Positions 32,993 to 42,553 of a DNA stretch of 64,000 nucleotides are shown here, piece after piece. Positions within the stretch are counted from its first letter, which is position 1. Each line of letters starts with the position of its first letter. The notes beneath the pieces were generated by a model. The model saw only the letters and a program-made list of their open reading frames with translations, searched no databases and had not been told where the DNA came from. The stretch comes from Vibrio quintilis (lineage in GTDB: Bacteria; Pseudomonadota; Gammaproteobacteria; Enterobacterales; Vibrionaceae): the NCBI RefSeq assembly GCF_024529975.1, contig NZ_AP024898.1, forward strand, positions 682,001 through 746,000, read 5' to 3'. The position numbers and the translations under genes were made by a program.

Positions 32993-34216
32993 ATGACTAC
33001 CATTACTCCGGCGCAGGCCCGGAAAATTCAGCAGGTCGCGCTTTTTACTGCTACCCAGCGAGCTCGTTCATTTGTAAATATGATGACGGAATCTGCACCT
33101 AAAGCAGCGAAAGGCGATAAGAAAGGAAATCGTCAATCATCACCAGGTGCGCCGGTTATTCGCGTAACTGATTTGCAAAAAAGCAAAGGTGACACTGTGG
33201 ATATGCAGATTGTTCACAAACTGTCTAAACGGCCAACAATGGGAGATGAAAAAATTGCAGGTCGTGGTGAATCACTGGATTTCACTGATTTTGAATTATC
33301 AATCGATCAGGGACGTCATCAGGTTGATTCCGGCGGTAAAATGAGCCAGCAAAGAACAGTTCATGATCTGCAAAGTACAGCCCGGACTTTATTGGGAACC
33401 TATTTTAATGACCTTCAGGATCAGATTGCCACATTCCATCTGGCTGGAGCTCGTGGTGATTTTCTGGGTGATGACATCATTGTCCCTTTGGGAAACCATA
33501 AAGAATACAAGAAAATTATGGTGAATAATGTTCTGCCACCAACTTACGACCGGCATTTCTACGGTGGTGATGCGACCAAGTTTGAAGACCTGGATGATGC
33601 GGATCTGTTTAGCCTGGAAACGGTCGATAACATCAAGCTTTATATTGAAGAAATGGCTCATCCGATCCAGCCGGTGAGATTTAAAGCTGATGAACTATCT
33701 GGTGATGATCCTTTTTATGTATTGAATGTGACTCCGCGTCAATGGCATGACTGGGAACAGACATCCTCATATAAAGACTGGCAGCAGCTACTGGCAGCGG
33801 CAATAAAACGTTCCAAAGGTTTTAACCATCCTGTTTTCAGCGGCGAGTGTGCTATGCGGGGGAATATCCTTGTTCGCAAATATGCGGGCTGTCCGGTTCG
33901 GTTTAATACCGGATCAACCGTGGACATTTCAGCAAATAATAACTCTGCATCAATCGAACAGGTGACAGCGGGAACAACAATCGATCGTGCAGTGTTGCTT
34001 GGCGCACAAGCTTTGGCATCTGCATGGGGTAAAACCAAAAAAGGTGGGCAATTTTCCATGCACAAGGAAGAAACAGACGCGGGTAACCGTGATGAGCTAA
34101 CTATCGCATGGATGAATGGTTTGAAGAAAATCCGTTTCGAAGACAAAAATGGCAGAGTTAACGATCATGGTGTGATTGCTCTTGATACTGCCGTCAGCAC
34201 TGGCTACTCACGCTAA
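32993..34216 (+). CDS. Major capsid protein, DUF4043/N4-gp56 type
   Basis: A 407-residue coat protein starting at the ATG at 32993 with GGAGA upstream. Diagnostic segments include RSFVNMMTESAPKA near the start, VIRVTDLQKSKGDTVDMQIVH, the KMSQQRTVHDLQSTARTLLG spine region, YVLNVTPRQWHDW and AWGKTKKGGQFSMHKEETD. This is the coat family used by 933W-like phages and by N4. It builds the icosahedral shell on the scaffold protein. Confidence 0.9.
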   Translation: MTTITPAQARKIQQVALFTATQRARSFVNMMTESAPKAAKGDKKGNRQSSPGAPVIRVTDLQKSKGDTVDMQIVHKLSKRPTMGDEKIAGRGESLDFTDFELSIDQGRHQVDSGGKMSQQRTVHDLQSTARTLLGTYFNDLQDQIATFHLAGARGDFLGDDIIVPLGNHKEYKKIMVNNVLPPTYDRHFYGGDATKFEDLDDADLFSLETVDNIKLYIEEMAHPIQPVRFKADELSGDDPFYVLNVTPRQWHDWEQTSSYKDWQQLLAAAIKRSKGFNHPVFSGECAMRGNILVRKYAGCPVRFNTGSTVDISANNNSASIEQVTAGTTIDRAVLLGAQALASAWGKTKKGGQFSMHKEETDAGNRDELTIAWMNGLKKIRFEDKNGRVNDHGVIALDTAVSTGYSR

Positions 34217-34236
34217 TCAATTCAGGAGAATAAATC

Positions 34237-34605
34237 ATGGCAGTAATTAATGCGCCATCCATGCATGACAGGATTTATGTCGGGTCCCATGGCAATGTAT
34301 CGCTGGAAACCGCGAGTGTTACGTTATCCAAAGCAGCTGCAGATACAGAAGTCAATTTACTGGAGCTTCCTATTGGTCTGCAGATTGAAAGTGTCCGGGT
34401 GATTTCAGATGGCATTGGCTCAACGGTGGATATCAAAATCGGTGATACGACCCTGGTGTCTGGCATGGATGTTTCAACTAAGACGTCTGAGCTTCAGGTT
34501 TGTGAACATTACACAACAGAAAAAGCCAATCTGAAGGCGGTACTCGGTGGTGAGTCTACCGGGAAGCTGACAGTTAAAATCGAATACATATCCAAAGGAT
34601 ATTAA
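34237..34605 (+). CDS. Head protein, probable capsid decoration or stabiliser (122 aa)
   Basis: A beta-rich protein directly after the coat gene: IYVGSHGNVSLETASVTLS, LPIGLQIESVRVISDG, GKLTVKIEYISKGY. The position and composition match small head proteins that decorate or stabilise capsids. AGGAGA precedes the start. Exact role unproven. Confidence 0.65.
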   Translation: MAVINAPSMHDRIYVGSHGNVSLETASVTLSKAAADTEVNLLELPIGLQIESVRVISDGIGSTVDIKIGDTTLVSGMDVSTKTSELQVCEHYTTEKANLKAVLGGESTGKLTVKIEYISKGY

Positions 34606-34624
34606 TCGCTTAGTGCCAACCGAA

Positions 34625-34647
34625 GGGGAGCAGATGCTCCCTTTTTT
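34625..34647 (+). terminator. Intrinsic terminator after the decoration-like gene
   Basis: A GGGAGCA-GAT-TGCTCCC hairpin is followed by TTTTTT. It separates capsid genes from the neck genes. Confidence 0.85.
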
Positions 34648-34662
34648 ATTTGGAGATTACTG

Positions 34663-35100
34663 ATGAGTAAAATCAAAATTTGTTATATCGGCCCGAAAGA
34701 ATTTAAGCGGGATACGATTACCGGCTCCCGGCAAACATTCCCCCGGGATACACCGATTGAAGTGACAGAAGAGCAGGCGGCGAATTTGCTTCGGTTCAAC
34801 AAAGTATTCGTTGAAGAAGCAGAACTTGAATCTGTTCACAAAGCCCGTGAAAAAGCGCTGGCTGATGCAGAAGCTCAGGCGGAGATGTTGCAGGCCAGGG
34901 CCGAAGCCGAGGCTAAAGATGCGGATCATACTGTGGTTATCGGCGGTGTCGAATATGATTTGCTGAAAATGAGCGTATCCAAAATTCACACACTGTTGGA
35001 AGGCAATGACATTGATGTTGATCTGAAAGGTGCTCAGGAGCCAGCAAGCGATTTTAAGCGCCGGATTCGCGATGCTTTACGTGAGTTGGGAGCTGAATAA
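34663..35100 (+). CDS. Head completion-type phage protein (145 aa)
   Basis: An N-terminal SH3/beta-like part (KICYIGPKEFKRDTI, PIEVTEEQAANLLRF) is linked by an Ala/Glu-rich coiled coil (about 60-85) to a C-terminal helical domain. The first part resembles phage Gp17/head-completion modules that read RDTVTGS and TF..G..V.V. It overlaps the next gene by one base. It probably takes part in neck assembly. Confidence 0.6.
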   Translation: MSKIKICYIGPKEFKRDTITGSRQTFPRDTPIEVTEEQAANLLRFNKVFVEEAELESVHKAREKALADAEAQAEMLQARAEAEAKDADHTVVIGGVEYDLLKMSVSKIHTLLEGNDIDVDLKGAQEPASDFKRRIRDALRELGAE

Positions 35101-35696
35101 TGCAGATGGTGCCTGTTTCTGATTTTCTGCCAACGCTCCGCAGCATGGTATCAAATGCAATCACGATGGACATGAAGACAGCAGTTGTTCAATCGGCAGT
35201 GAAATTCTGCCGTGAGAGTAAAGTGCTGACGCATGAGCGAAGCATTGAAACTGTTTATGCCGGAATGACGGTTAAAGTCGTTGACAGTTCCGGCGTAAAC
35301 CGGCGAACGCCAGGGGCCATTAAATCATCGGAGATTGTCAGCGTGAAAGCCGGTGATGATGATTTGGATTCAGGCACCGACTATGCCATGACCGGGCTGG
35401 ACAGTATCAAATTCAATGATGATTTTAATGATGTTGAATTTATTGCCGTGGTTGAGCCACAAAGCGGTACGCAGCATCTACCTCAGATTTTACTGACAGA
35501 CTGGTGTGATGTGATTTGCCATGGCGCTGCATCAATACTCGATTCAAAAAGTTCTGGTCCGGAACTGCAGATGACATCATTTCATGAGCGTGAATTTACT
35601 GAGGGGATTCGACGTGCGTACCGCTGGCGGATTGACTCATTGCCTGAACTGAATCCAACACCGGCCCGCCGGAAAGCACAGAGGACGTTTTTCTGA
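35100..35696 (+). CDS. Head-tail connector-type protein (198 aa)
   Basis: Features of podovirus neck proteins: VPVSDFLPTLRSMVSNA opening, AVKFCRESKVLTHE, a beta-rich middle, and a C-terminal EFTEGIRRAYRWRIDSL. It overlaps both neighbours by one base or so, and sits between the head-completion and adaptor genes. It probably forms part of the ring below the portal. The exact family is not recalled. Confidence 0.6.
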   Translation: MQMVPVSDFLPTLRSMVSNAITMDMKTAVVQSAVKFCRESKVLTHERSIETVYAGMTVKVVDSSGVNRRTPGAIKSSEIVSVKAGDDDLDSGTDYAMTGLDSIKFNDDFNDVEFIAVVEPQSGTQHLPQILLTDWCDVICHGAASILDSKSSGPELQMTSFHEREFTEGIRRAYRWRIDSLPELNPTPARRKAQRTFF

Positions 35697-36280
35697 TGAT
35701 TAGCGTTGAGAAATTATTAAAGCGTGTTGCTCAGGCGCTGGTTGATGATGAATTTGTTCTGTTTGATAGAAGCTTTCACATCAACAGTTTAAATGATGGT
35801 CTGTCAGCAATTGCCATGGTGCAGCCTCAGATAACCAGTCAAACGAAAGACATCAACCTGGTAGCTGGACAGTGGAAAGTTAATCTTCCTGCTGATGGAT
35901 TTAAATTGCTGTCAGTGAACCACTGCGGTGGATACGGCATTGAACCGGTTGGCCTTGAGCAGTTAAACCATTTACATCCGGACTGGCGTCGGCAGACAGA
36001 TGAACGACCTGAAAACTGGATCGTAAATCCAAATGACGAAAAATCATTTTTTGTATTTCCGGCTCCGGAAAGTGCAGTCAGTATTGAAATTGATTACTCC
36101 CGGAACATGAGTGTTTCAGATGAAACTGAAAGCATCGATATCAATGAGATGTATGAGCAGTTGTTGTTTGATTTCATGATGTACCGGGCGTATTCGCGGG
36201 ATGGACAGGCCGAAGCACAGCAAGCCAAAGCTGCCAGCCACTTTCAGGTGTTCCAGTCGATGCTTGGGGTGAAACAATGA
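35696..36280 (+). CDS. Phage adaptor/neck protein, DUF6682-like (194 aa)
   Basis: A helical N-terminus (KLLKRVAQALVDDEFV), a beta centre with FVFPAPESAVSIEIDYSR, and a C-terminal helix (EQLLFDFMMYRAYSRDGQAE). This pattern is common in the adaptor proteins between portal and tail of short-tailed phages. It overlaps the tail-fibre gene by 4 bp. Confidence 0.6.
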   Translation: MISVEKLLKRVAQALVDDEFVLFDRSFHINSLNDGLSAIAMVQPQITSQTKDINLVAGQWKVNLPADGFKLLSVNHCGGYGIEPVGLEQLNHLHPDWRRQTDERPENWIVNPNDEKSFFVFPAPESAVSIEIDYSRNMSVSDETESIDINEMYEQLLFDFMMYRAYSRDGQAEAQQAKAASHFQVFQSMLGVKQ

Positions 36281-37908
36281 TCACGCTAACCGGTGTATTA
36301 ACCGATGTCGGGGGAAATCCGATCCCGAAAGGTTTGATTTCGTTTGTCTCCACACGAAACTGTGGTGAGTCTTTGAATCATGCTGAGATTAATCAGCGGG
36401 CTGATGCGAACGGGAACTACGCCTTCAAAATCAAAGTGGGCGAATATGATGTTTATGCCCAGGTAAGCCGACAATCCGATGTCGAGCCATTAGGCACCTG
36501 TTCGGTGACATCAGATTTGTCTGGGGAAATGTCACTTGAGGATGTGATGGCGATTAATGAGCCGGTTCTGCCGGCCTCTGTCATTGAGGTGAGTAAAAGT
36601 CTCAAAGAGTGCCGTGAGATTAAAGAGACTGTCACAACGCTTGAAGAGAGTGTTCAGGAGAAAAGTGAAACAGTCTCGGAGAGTGCAGAAACTGTTGCTC
36701 AGGATAAAGAAGTTGTCACAGCCGCATTAGCCAAAGTTCAGGAAGCTGAAGAAAGTATCGCTACGGCATCCCAGGCTGTTACGGATAAGGCTGAAACTGT
36801 TAATTCTCAATACGGTGAAATATCTGAGATTTACCCGGATATAAAATCAAAACACCAATCCATTACTGAATTATCAGCGCAGGTCACAACGCTGTATGAT
36901 GAAGTTCAGGAAGCGGCAAAAACCGTTTCAGAAAATGCTGGGCTTGTTCAGACCGCCAAATCAGAGATTGATGTGACGGCCAGTACAGTGAAAGAGCAGG
37001 CCGATTCTGTTTCTGATGCGCTGGTGACGATAGAAGCCGATACAAAAGAAGTCAGTGATAAACACGCTGAAGTGTTGGAAAAAGCAAAGATTATCTCTGA
37101 TGCTGAAGCTGCAATAACCCCTCTTGCCAGCCAGGTGAGCAAAGATGCAAAAGTAGCCACCGATTCTCTGGCGGCGATTGAAACCCTTTCTGAGTCTGTG
37201 ACGAATAATGCCGCTCAGGTTGCCTCTGATACCAAAGATGTGAAGACACTACACGATGAAGTTCAGGCAACTGCAAAAACTGTATCTGAAAATGCAACGG
37301 ATGCCGCCAGTTCATCAGTATCAGCCCAGGCCAGCGCTGAAACGGCGAAAAAAGCTGAAGAACAGGCTGAATTGTTGGTGAGCTCTGCCACCGGTGGCGC
37401 GTTGTTAAAAGATGCAAACCTTTCTGACCTGCCTGATATAAACACCGCTTTATCAAACATTGGTGGTGTATCTGATGATGACTCACGTCTGAGTGATTCC
37501 CGGGAGTGGAGCGCCTCATTAGTCACGACCGATGAAATAGAAACCGGTTCTGACACGACGGCGAAAAAGTGGTCTGTCTCGCTGGTGATGGCCGCAAATG
37601 CACAATGGTGGGCCAAGAGTGACGCTAAGACAGAGCTATCCGGGAAACTGGTCAAAACCAGCAATCTGTCTGATTTGGATAGCGCGACTGAGGCCAGACA
37701 AAACCTGTCTGTGTATAGCCAAACCCAAGTCAATAACCGTTTAGATAAATGCGTCCTGAAAACAACAAAAATATGCGGCAAGGAATTATCCGGAGATGTT
37801 GATTTAACTCCGGCTGATTTGGGGATTGATAACACCAGTGACGCAGAAATGCACCGCAGGCTGCGGATTAACTCGCTGATTGGCGAAAGTATTTTGCCCA
37901 TTAAATAG
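36277..37908 (+). CDS. Tail fibre / shaft protein with long coiled coil
   Basis: A 543-residue protein. The N-terminal ~85 residues form a prealbumin-like anchor as in lambda Stf-type fibres (ITLTGVLTDVGGNPIPKGLISF, GEYDVYAQV). Residues about 105-370 are a repetitive heptad-rich shaft full of Ala, Glu, Ser, Thr and Val. The end has NLSDL repeats and ELSGDVDLTPADLGIDNTSD, the usual fibre tail. The tip domain seems to be carried by the next gene. Confidence 0.85.
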   Translation: MITLTGVLTDVGGNPIPKGLISFVSTRNCGESLNHAEINQRADANGNYAFKIKVGEYDVYAQVSRQSDVEPLGTCSVTSDLSGEMSLEDVMAINEPVLPASVIEVSKSLKECREIKETVTTLEESVQEKSETVSESAETVAQDKEVVTAALAKVQEAEESIATASQAVTDKAETVNSQYGEISEIYPDIKSKHQSITELSAQVTTLYDEVQEAAKTVSENAGLVQTAKSEIDVTASTVKEQADSVSDALVTIEADTKEVSDKHAEVLEKAKIISDAEAAITPLASQVSKDAKVATDSLAAIETLSESVTNNAAQVASDTKDVKTLHDEVQATAKTVSENATDAASSSVSAQASAETAKKAEEQAELLVSSATGGALLKDANLSDLPDINTALSNIGGVSDDDSRLSDSREWSASLVTTDEIETGSDTTAKKWSVSLVMAANAQWWAKSDAKTELSGKLVKTSNLSDLDSATEARQNLSVYSQTQVNNRLDKCVLKTTKICGKELSGDVDLTPADLGIDNTSDAEMHRRLRINSLIGESILPIK

Positions 37909-37917
37909 GAAACTAAT

Positions 37918-38580
37918 ATGGCAACATTAAACACAACAGTGCAGTCAGTGATCGACAATATGCACACAAAGATGCAGGCCGGTACGCTCACAGCTGAAGA
38001 GCAAATGCTTATCGGTAAAGGGCTGGAAGCCCTGATGAATAATGCGAGTTGGGAAAAAGCCCTGATCGCTGTAGCTGAAGAGAACATCAGTGAATCAAAA
38101 ACTCTGCTGAATGCAGCGCGTGATGAGCTGCAAGATGCAAAAACTGAATTAACAGATTCGATCACTCAGATAAAACAGCATTACTCGCCGTTAATTACCG
38201 TCGGTAGTCTCTCCCAAACTTCTACTATAGCAGCTGGTAAATCTCTGATTATCACCCCGCCATCTGGCTGCCGGGTTCGTGTTTTTCAGCTGTTAGCATT
38301 ATCAAGTAACAAAACGAGTGTTACTACATATAACTATGTAAGAACGACTCTGGGGAGCCGCCAGTTGGGTATAAGGATAGCGGGAACACTAGCCGCGTCT
38401 GCTGATTATACAAAAGTGGGGACAATAACAGGGACGCCGGGGTCGTTTAATGCTCCCACAGTCCTGCGTTCAAATAACGAATTGCTGGGGAAAGTCGATG
38501 AAATACTAACACTGGAAAACACACATTCATCGGCAGCATATTTGTTGATTGGTGTAGATTTCGTCACAGGAGATTATTGA
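37918..38580 (+). CDS. Probable receptor-binding tail fibre tip (220 aa)
   Basis: An N-terminal helical section (about 1-85) is followed by a Ser/Thr/Gly-rich beta domain (about 90-220: STIAAGKSLIITPPSGC, RTTLGSRQLGIRI, AYLLIGVDFVTGDY). It lies 9 bp after the fibre shaft gene and before a chaperone-like gene. It probably contacts the host surface and is likely to vary among relatives. Confidence 0.6.
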   Translation: MATLNTTVQSVIDNMHTKMQAGTLTAEEQMLIGKGLEALMNNASWEKALIAVAEENISESKTLLNAARDELQDAKTELTDSITQIKQHYSPLITVGSLSQTSTIAAGKSLIITPPSGCRVRVFQLLALSSNKTSVTTYNYVRTTLGSRQLGIRIAGTLAASADYTKVGTITGTPGSFNAPTVLRSNNELLGKVDEILTLENTHSSAAYLLIGVDFVTGDY

Positions 38581-38581
38581 A

Positions 38582-38944
38582 ATGAGTCAAATTGAAGTTT
38601 TAAAAAATGGTGAATGGATTAGCAAGCAGCCTGTAGCCGGTGACGCCTGCCGTGAAATTCTTGATTCAGGCGCTGTGATTGAGTATGAATACACTGAGCC
38701 GGATATTGAGTCTCTGAAATCTCAGCGCATCACCCAAATCAAACAGGAGGCCCAATCCCGGATTTCTGCTCTGGACTGGCGTTTACAACGTGCGCAGGAG
38801 CGTGAATCTTTAAACGTAACGGATGTCGAGACGGTTGAAGATGTGATGAAACTCAGGGAAGCTATCAGAACCGCATCAAACAATGCTGAAACTGCGGTAA
38901 ATGCGCTGACCAGCGCAGACGAAATTACATCATTTGAGTGGTAA
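38582..38944 (+). CDS. Tail fibre accessory / assembly-chaperone-like protein (120 aa)
   Basis: The C-terminal half has the helical SLKSQRITQIKQEAQSRI and LDWRLQRAQERE pattern seen in Tfa-like and fibre-associated proteins (the SLKQxRxxEI...A type). It follows fibre genes directly. It probably assists fibre trimer folding. Confidence 0.55.
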   Translation: MSQIEVLKNGEWISKQPVAGDACREILDSGAVIEYEYTEPDIESLKSQRITQIKQEAQSRISALDWRLQRAQERESLNVTDVETVEDVMKLREAIRTASNNAETAVNALTSADEITSFEW

Positions 38945-38946
38945 AA

Positions 38947-40554
38947 ATGCTCATTAATATTTCAGCCATGAAAGGCGAAGTTCCACGCCTGATGTCTCAC
39001 ATGCTATCAGACGAATGCGCGACAGTAGCAACAGACTGTCAGTTTGAGCGGGGCGTTCTCGCTCCGGTTCATACAGATGATAAATCGTTCTCTTTGCCTG
39101 CCCGGGCAAAAACAATATTCAGATATACCGACAAAAACTGGCTTTACTGGAGCTCAGCCGTTCATGCGATTGCTAACCCAATGGCGCAAGACCCGTACAG
39201 CCGGGTTTACTGGACCGGGCAGGATAAGCCCAAAGTGACGTCTCAGGATATTGCGCTTGCTTCAAATGGGTTTGGCCCGGCCGCATGGTACGATCTGGGT
39301 GTTCCGGCTCCGGCATCACCTCCGGTTGTAACTGATATTGACGGTTCCACCGGGGAAGACCCTGAAGAGGGAGAATTAGATTCGTATGATGATGAAGACC
39401 GGCTTTATATCCAAACCTATGTGACCCGGTTTGGTGAAGAGGGTGCACCGGGAGATCCATCTGAAGCGTCGGTAATTGAGAAGCCGGGCTCAACAGTGAC
39501 AGTAAAGCTCTGCCAACCCGGCAGTAATTCTCACAATATTACCCTCACACGGTTATATCGTTCGGTCACATCAACAACGGACAGTGATTATGAACTGATT
39601 GCTGAACTGCCAATTTCTCAGAGCGAATACAAAGATTCTCTCAGGGATGCGAACGGCGCTGTTCTGGAAACATATGATTACGATGTGCCGGATGAGAACA
39701 TGGCTGGACTGTGTCGGATGGCAAACGGGATTTGTGCCGGATTTGCCGGAAATGAAGCGATGTTTTCAATGGCGTATTTGCCGTATGCATGGCCGGAAGA
39801 TTACCGGGGAACAACTGAACATGAGATTGTTGCCATTGCGCCGATTAGTAATTCGCTGGTTGTGGCCACAACCGGTTATCCATACCTGTTTTCCGGGGTG
39901 ACTCCGAGTGCTATTACCGGGACAAAACTGAATATTGAACAGGCGTGTGTCAGCGCTGAATCTCTGGTTGTCCTGTCCGGTATGGGGTTTTATGCATCAC
40001 CTGATGGGTTGATTGCAGTCAGTAGTGACGGGGCGACAAATGCCACCAACCAGTTGATCACCCGGGAGCAGTGGCAGTCGTATCAGCCCGAATCAATCAA
40101 AGCTGTCGCGGTAGAAGGAAAGTATGTTGCCAAATGCTCAGCCGGTGGGTTTATCTTCGATCCGGTTTCTCAGGATTTCATCCATATCTCAGATGACTGG
40201 GAGTGTGCGTATAACGATTTGGAACGTGATGTCCTGATGTGTGTTCGTGGTTCAGACGTTTATGAATGGCGGGGCGGAGAAACATGCAAATCATTTGTCT
40301 GGCAGTCTAAAGAATTTCTTGCTCCTCTTCATACAATCCTTTCATGTGGCCGGATTCAGGCAGACGAGCCGGGGTTGTTGTCGGTCAGTATCATTGCTGA
40401 TGGTAAAAATATCCGGGTGATCGAAAAAGGGAGGCTGACAGATTCGCCTTTTCGGTTGCCTCCGGTCCGTGCAAAAAAATGGCAAATCCGGGTAGAAGGT
40501 GAATCGAGAGTTGAACGGATACTCATGGCAAATTCAATGCAGGAATTATCATGA
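38947..40554 (+). CDS. Tail structural protein (535 aa), gp10/tubular type
   Basis: The start at the ATG at 38947 is preferred to the GTG at 38938; both are possible. The protein is beta-rich and shows MSHMLSDECATVATDCQFERG near the start, a proline-rich linker (about 120-145), then a fibronectin-like domain (DRLYIQTYVTRFGEEGAPGDPS) and a beta-propeller-like remainder (LVVLSGMGFYASPDGLIAVSS). This looks like podovirus tail proteins that plug or extend the portal, as P22 gp10 does. Confidence 0.65.
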   Translation: MLINISAMKGEVPRLMSHMLSDECATVATDCQFERGVLAPVHTDDKSFSLPARAKTIFRYTDKNWLYWSSAVHAIANPMAQDPYSRVYWTGQDKPKVTSQDIALASNGFGPAAWYDLGVPAPASPPVVTDIDGSTGEDPEEGELDSYDDEDRLYIQTYVTRFGEEGAPGDPSEASVIEKPGSTVTVKLCQPGSNSHNITLTRLYRSVTSTTDSDYELIAELPISQSEYKDSLRDANGAVLETYDYDVPDENMAGLCRMANGICAGFAGNEAMFSMAYLPYAWPEDYRGTTEHEIVAIAPISNSLVVATTGYPYLFSGVTPSAITGTKLNIEQACVSAESLVVLSGMGFYASPDGLIAVSSDGATNATNQLITREQWQSYQPESIKAVAVEGKYVAKCSAGGFIFDPVSQDFIHISDDWECAYNDLERDVLMCVRGSDVYEWRGGETCKSFVWQSKEFLAPLHTILSCGRIQADEPGLLSVSIIADGKNIRVIEKGRLTDSPFRLPPVRAKKWQIRVEGESRVERILMANSMQELS

Positions 40555-42158
40555 CCAAAAGAGAATTCAGAGGTGGTCGCTCAGCGCAGTCTAATGAGGA
40601 AAATATCGAAATCCTGACAGGTCAGCGTGGTTCCGGATTAGACAGAGCGGTGACATACAGAGATTTAGCAAGCACCGGCATTGCGACACTGAAGAAATCA
40701 GGCAGTGGGTATACGATTCAAAAGCAGGATGATGGCAGCAATAGCGCCGGGGTAGGCTATCCGACAACGCCAGCCGGGTTTGAAGTTCACGGCGGGTTCT
40801 CCTCAATCATGCTGAGATGGGATGCGCCAAAATACCGGGGGCATGCGTATACAGAGGTTTGGAGAGCGACAACGGAAATATTTGCAGATGCATCATTAAT
40901 CGCTACGACGCCTGCAACGGTATACGGCGATATCGTACCAACCGGTTCAACATTTTATTACTGGATCCGGCATGTCAACGAGAAGAATAAACCGGGAGCA
41001 TTCAACGCCACTTTGGGAACTTTGGGGCAAACCAGCCCGGATATTTCAGACATCATCGATGATATTGGCGAGCAGATGCGCCAGTCTGAACTGGTTCAGG
41101 ATTTGACGTCTGATATTGATAAAGTGGGAGCCAGGGTAGACACAACAGAACAGTCTATTGAATACATAAACAAGAATGGCACCAAAGCCTACAAGGCGCT
41201 CTGGTCTAAAAAGGCATCCGCCAGCGGTATCACTGCCGGCATAGGACTGATCGCAAAATCAGACGGAACCAGTCAGGTTGCCATCAGCGCCAGCCAGTTC
41301 TTCGTATTTGACCCAAACAAACCGGGTAATTTAACTCCGGCTCTGGCAATTGATAAGGGGAAAGTCATTATTCCCCAGGCACTGATAGAAAGTGCAACAA
41401 TCCAGATTATTCAGGCTCAGGAAATCACAGCAGATTATGTAAAAGCCGGGATATCGATTGAAACACCGACATTAACCAGTGCTGTGATTAACGGGGCTGA
41501 GCTCAATATCGGCTATGGAGGCCCATATAACGGATACCACACCCGAATTACAGCGAATGGGGTGATTTATACTGATTATCTCATTGCATCCGGCGGCACT
41601 CTGGACAATATGACGATCAACAAGGACTGCAAAATATACGGGACTCTGTACGGTGTGGATGGCGAGTTCACCGGGACAATCCATGCCAGTCAGATTATCG
41701 GTGATGTGGTTGGTGCGAAAGGTTATACACTGAATTCAATTAATGATAGTGGAGATGATGATACAAGTAAGTCATTCAATGTGCTCGGTGTGAACGTTGC
41801 CGGCAACCCGGCAGATGATTTGTCTGACAGGTTGCTGGTAATGCCGCCGTTTACAATGCATTGGTCGTTGACGGGGCGGGCGCGATTGTATTTTGTTGCA
41901 ACCGTCTCGGTCTCAACGGGTCAGAAAAATGTTTATTCGTCCAGACCTATAGTTTCCGGTGAAAGTGGTTCACACGGCACTGAATTTATTCCGTCGTTAT
42001 CTGTAAAAATTCCAGCGGGGGCAGACTCCAAATTGGTCACATTGACTGTTACAACGCACATGACGAGTTTGGGTGCGGGCAATTCATTCCGGACTATAAC
42101 GTTACAGGCTGCAACTGTTCCGGTCCAAATTTTCAGAACTTCAAAGCAGTTATCGTAA
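40551..42158 (+). CDS. Tail tip / host-specificity protein, lambda J C-terminal type (DUF1983)
   Basis: A 535-residue protein. A fibronectin type III-like domain (about 75-155: PTTPAGFEVHGGFSSIMLRWDAP) is followed by a coiled-coil linker (about 165-205). A DUF1983-like part (about 210-300) has SGITAGIGLIAKSDGTSQVA, SQFFVFDP and KVIIPQALIE. The C-terminal ~150 residues are beta-rich and likely the exposed tip. In a short-tailed phage this domain set serves as tail tip or side fibre. Confidence 0.75.
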   Translation: MTKREFRGGRSAQSNEENIEILTGQRGSGLDRAVTYRDLASTGIATLKKSGSGYTIQKQDDGSNSAGVGYPTTPAGFEVHGGFSSIMLRWDAPKYRGHAYTEVWRATTEIFADASLIATTPATVYGDIVPTGSTFYYWIRHVNEKNKPGAFNATLGTLGQTSPDISDIIDDIGEQMRQSELVQDLTSDIDKVGARVDTTEQSIEYINKNGTKAYKALWSKKASASGITAGIGLIAKSDGTSQVAISASQFFVFDPNKPGNLTPALAIDKGKVIIPQALIESATIQIIQAQEITADYVKAGISIETPTLTSAVINGAELNIGYGGPYNGYHTRITANGVIYTDYLIASGGTLDNMTINKDCKIYGTLYGVDGEFTGTIHASQIIGDVVGAKGYTLNSINDSGDDDTSKSFNVLGVNVAGNPADDLSDRLLVMPPFTMHWSLTGRARLYFVATVSVSTGQKNVYSSRPIVSGESGSHGTEFIPSLSVKIPAGADSKLVTLTVTTHMTSLGAGNSFRTITLQAATVPVQIFRTSKQLS

Positions 42159-42553
42159 TGCTGATCAAATCGGATTACCGGAAACTCCGGGATTACCTCT
42201 GGCCATATATTCAGAGGACAGAGATAAATAACAGGCACAAATGTGCAAACCAAATTGACGAGGCCCTTCTTTCCGGAAGGGCTTCTTTGTTTCTGTGCGA
42301 CGGCGGATGCTTTGCACTCATGCCGGTCATGAGAAACGGTGAAATGTGGGTCAATATTTTTTTCGCCCATTCGTTCGGGAAATGCGTTTTATCCCGGCAT
42401 ATGAAAGAAGTTCACAGACTGACGCGGGAGATTGGCGGGCAGGGGATTGAACTCTATACAACGGTTGAACGCCTGGCGTCGTTTCTCGTTCGTCAGGGTT
42501 TCACTAACGACAGTGACAGCAGGGTCCAGCACTGGATTAAGGAGATAAAATGA
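42158..42553 (+). CDS. Phage GNAT-like protein (131 aa)
   Basis: The pattern of strands and helices (SLFLCDGGCFALMPV, GEMWVNIFFAHS, GQGIELYTTVERLASFLVRQGF) fits the small acyltransferase-like proteins found among tail/ejection genes of podoviruses. No clear acetyl-CoA loop is seen. It overlaps both neighbours slightly. Confidence 0.5.
   Translation: MLIKSDYRKLRDYLWPYIQRTEINNRHKCANQIDEALLSGRASLFLCDGGCFALMPVMRNGEMWVNIFFAHSFGKCVLSRHMKEVHRLTREIGGQGIELYTTVERLASFLVRQGFTNDSDSRVQHWIKEIK

Noticed and set aside
37263..38165. A 300-codon minus-strand frame opposite the tail fibre genes
   Set aside because: The Ser/Ala/Val-rich product is the shadow of a repetitive coiled-coil gene and lacks a start signal; both plus-strand genes are clearly real.
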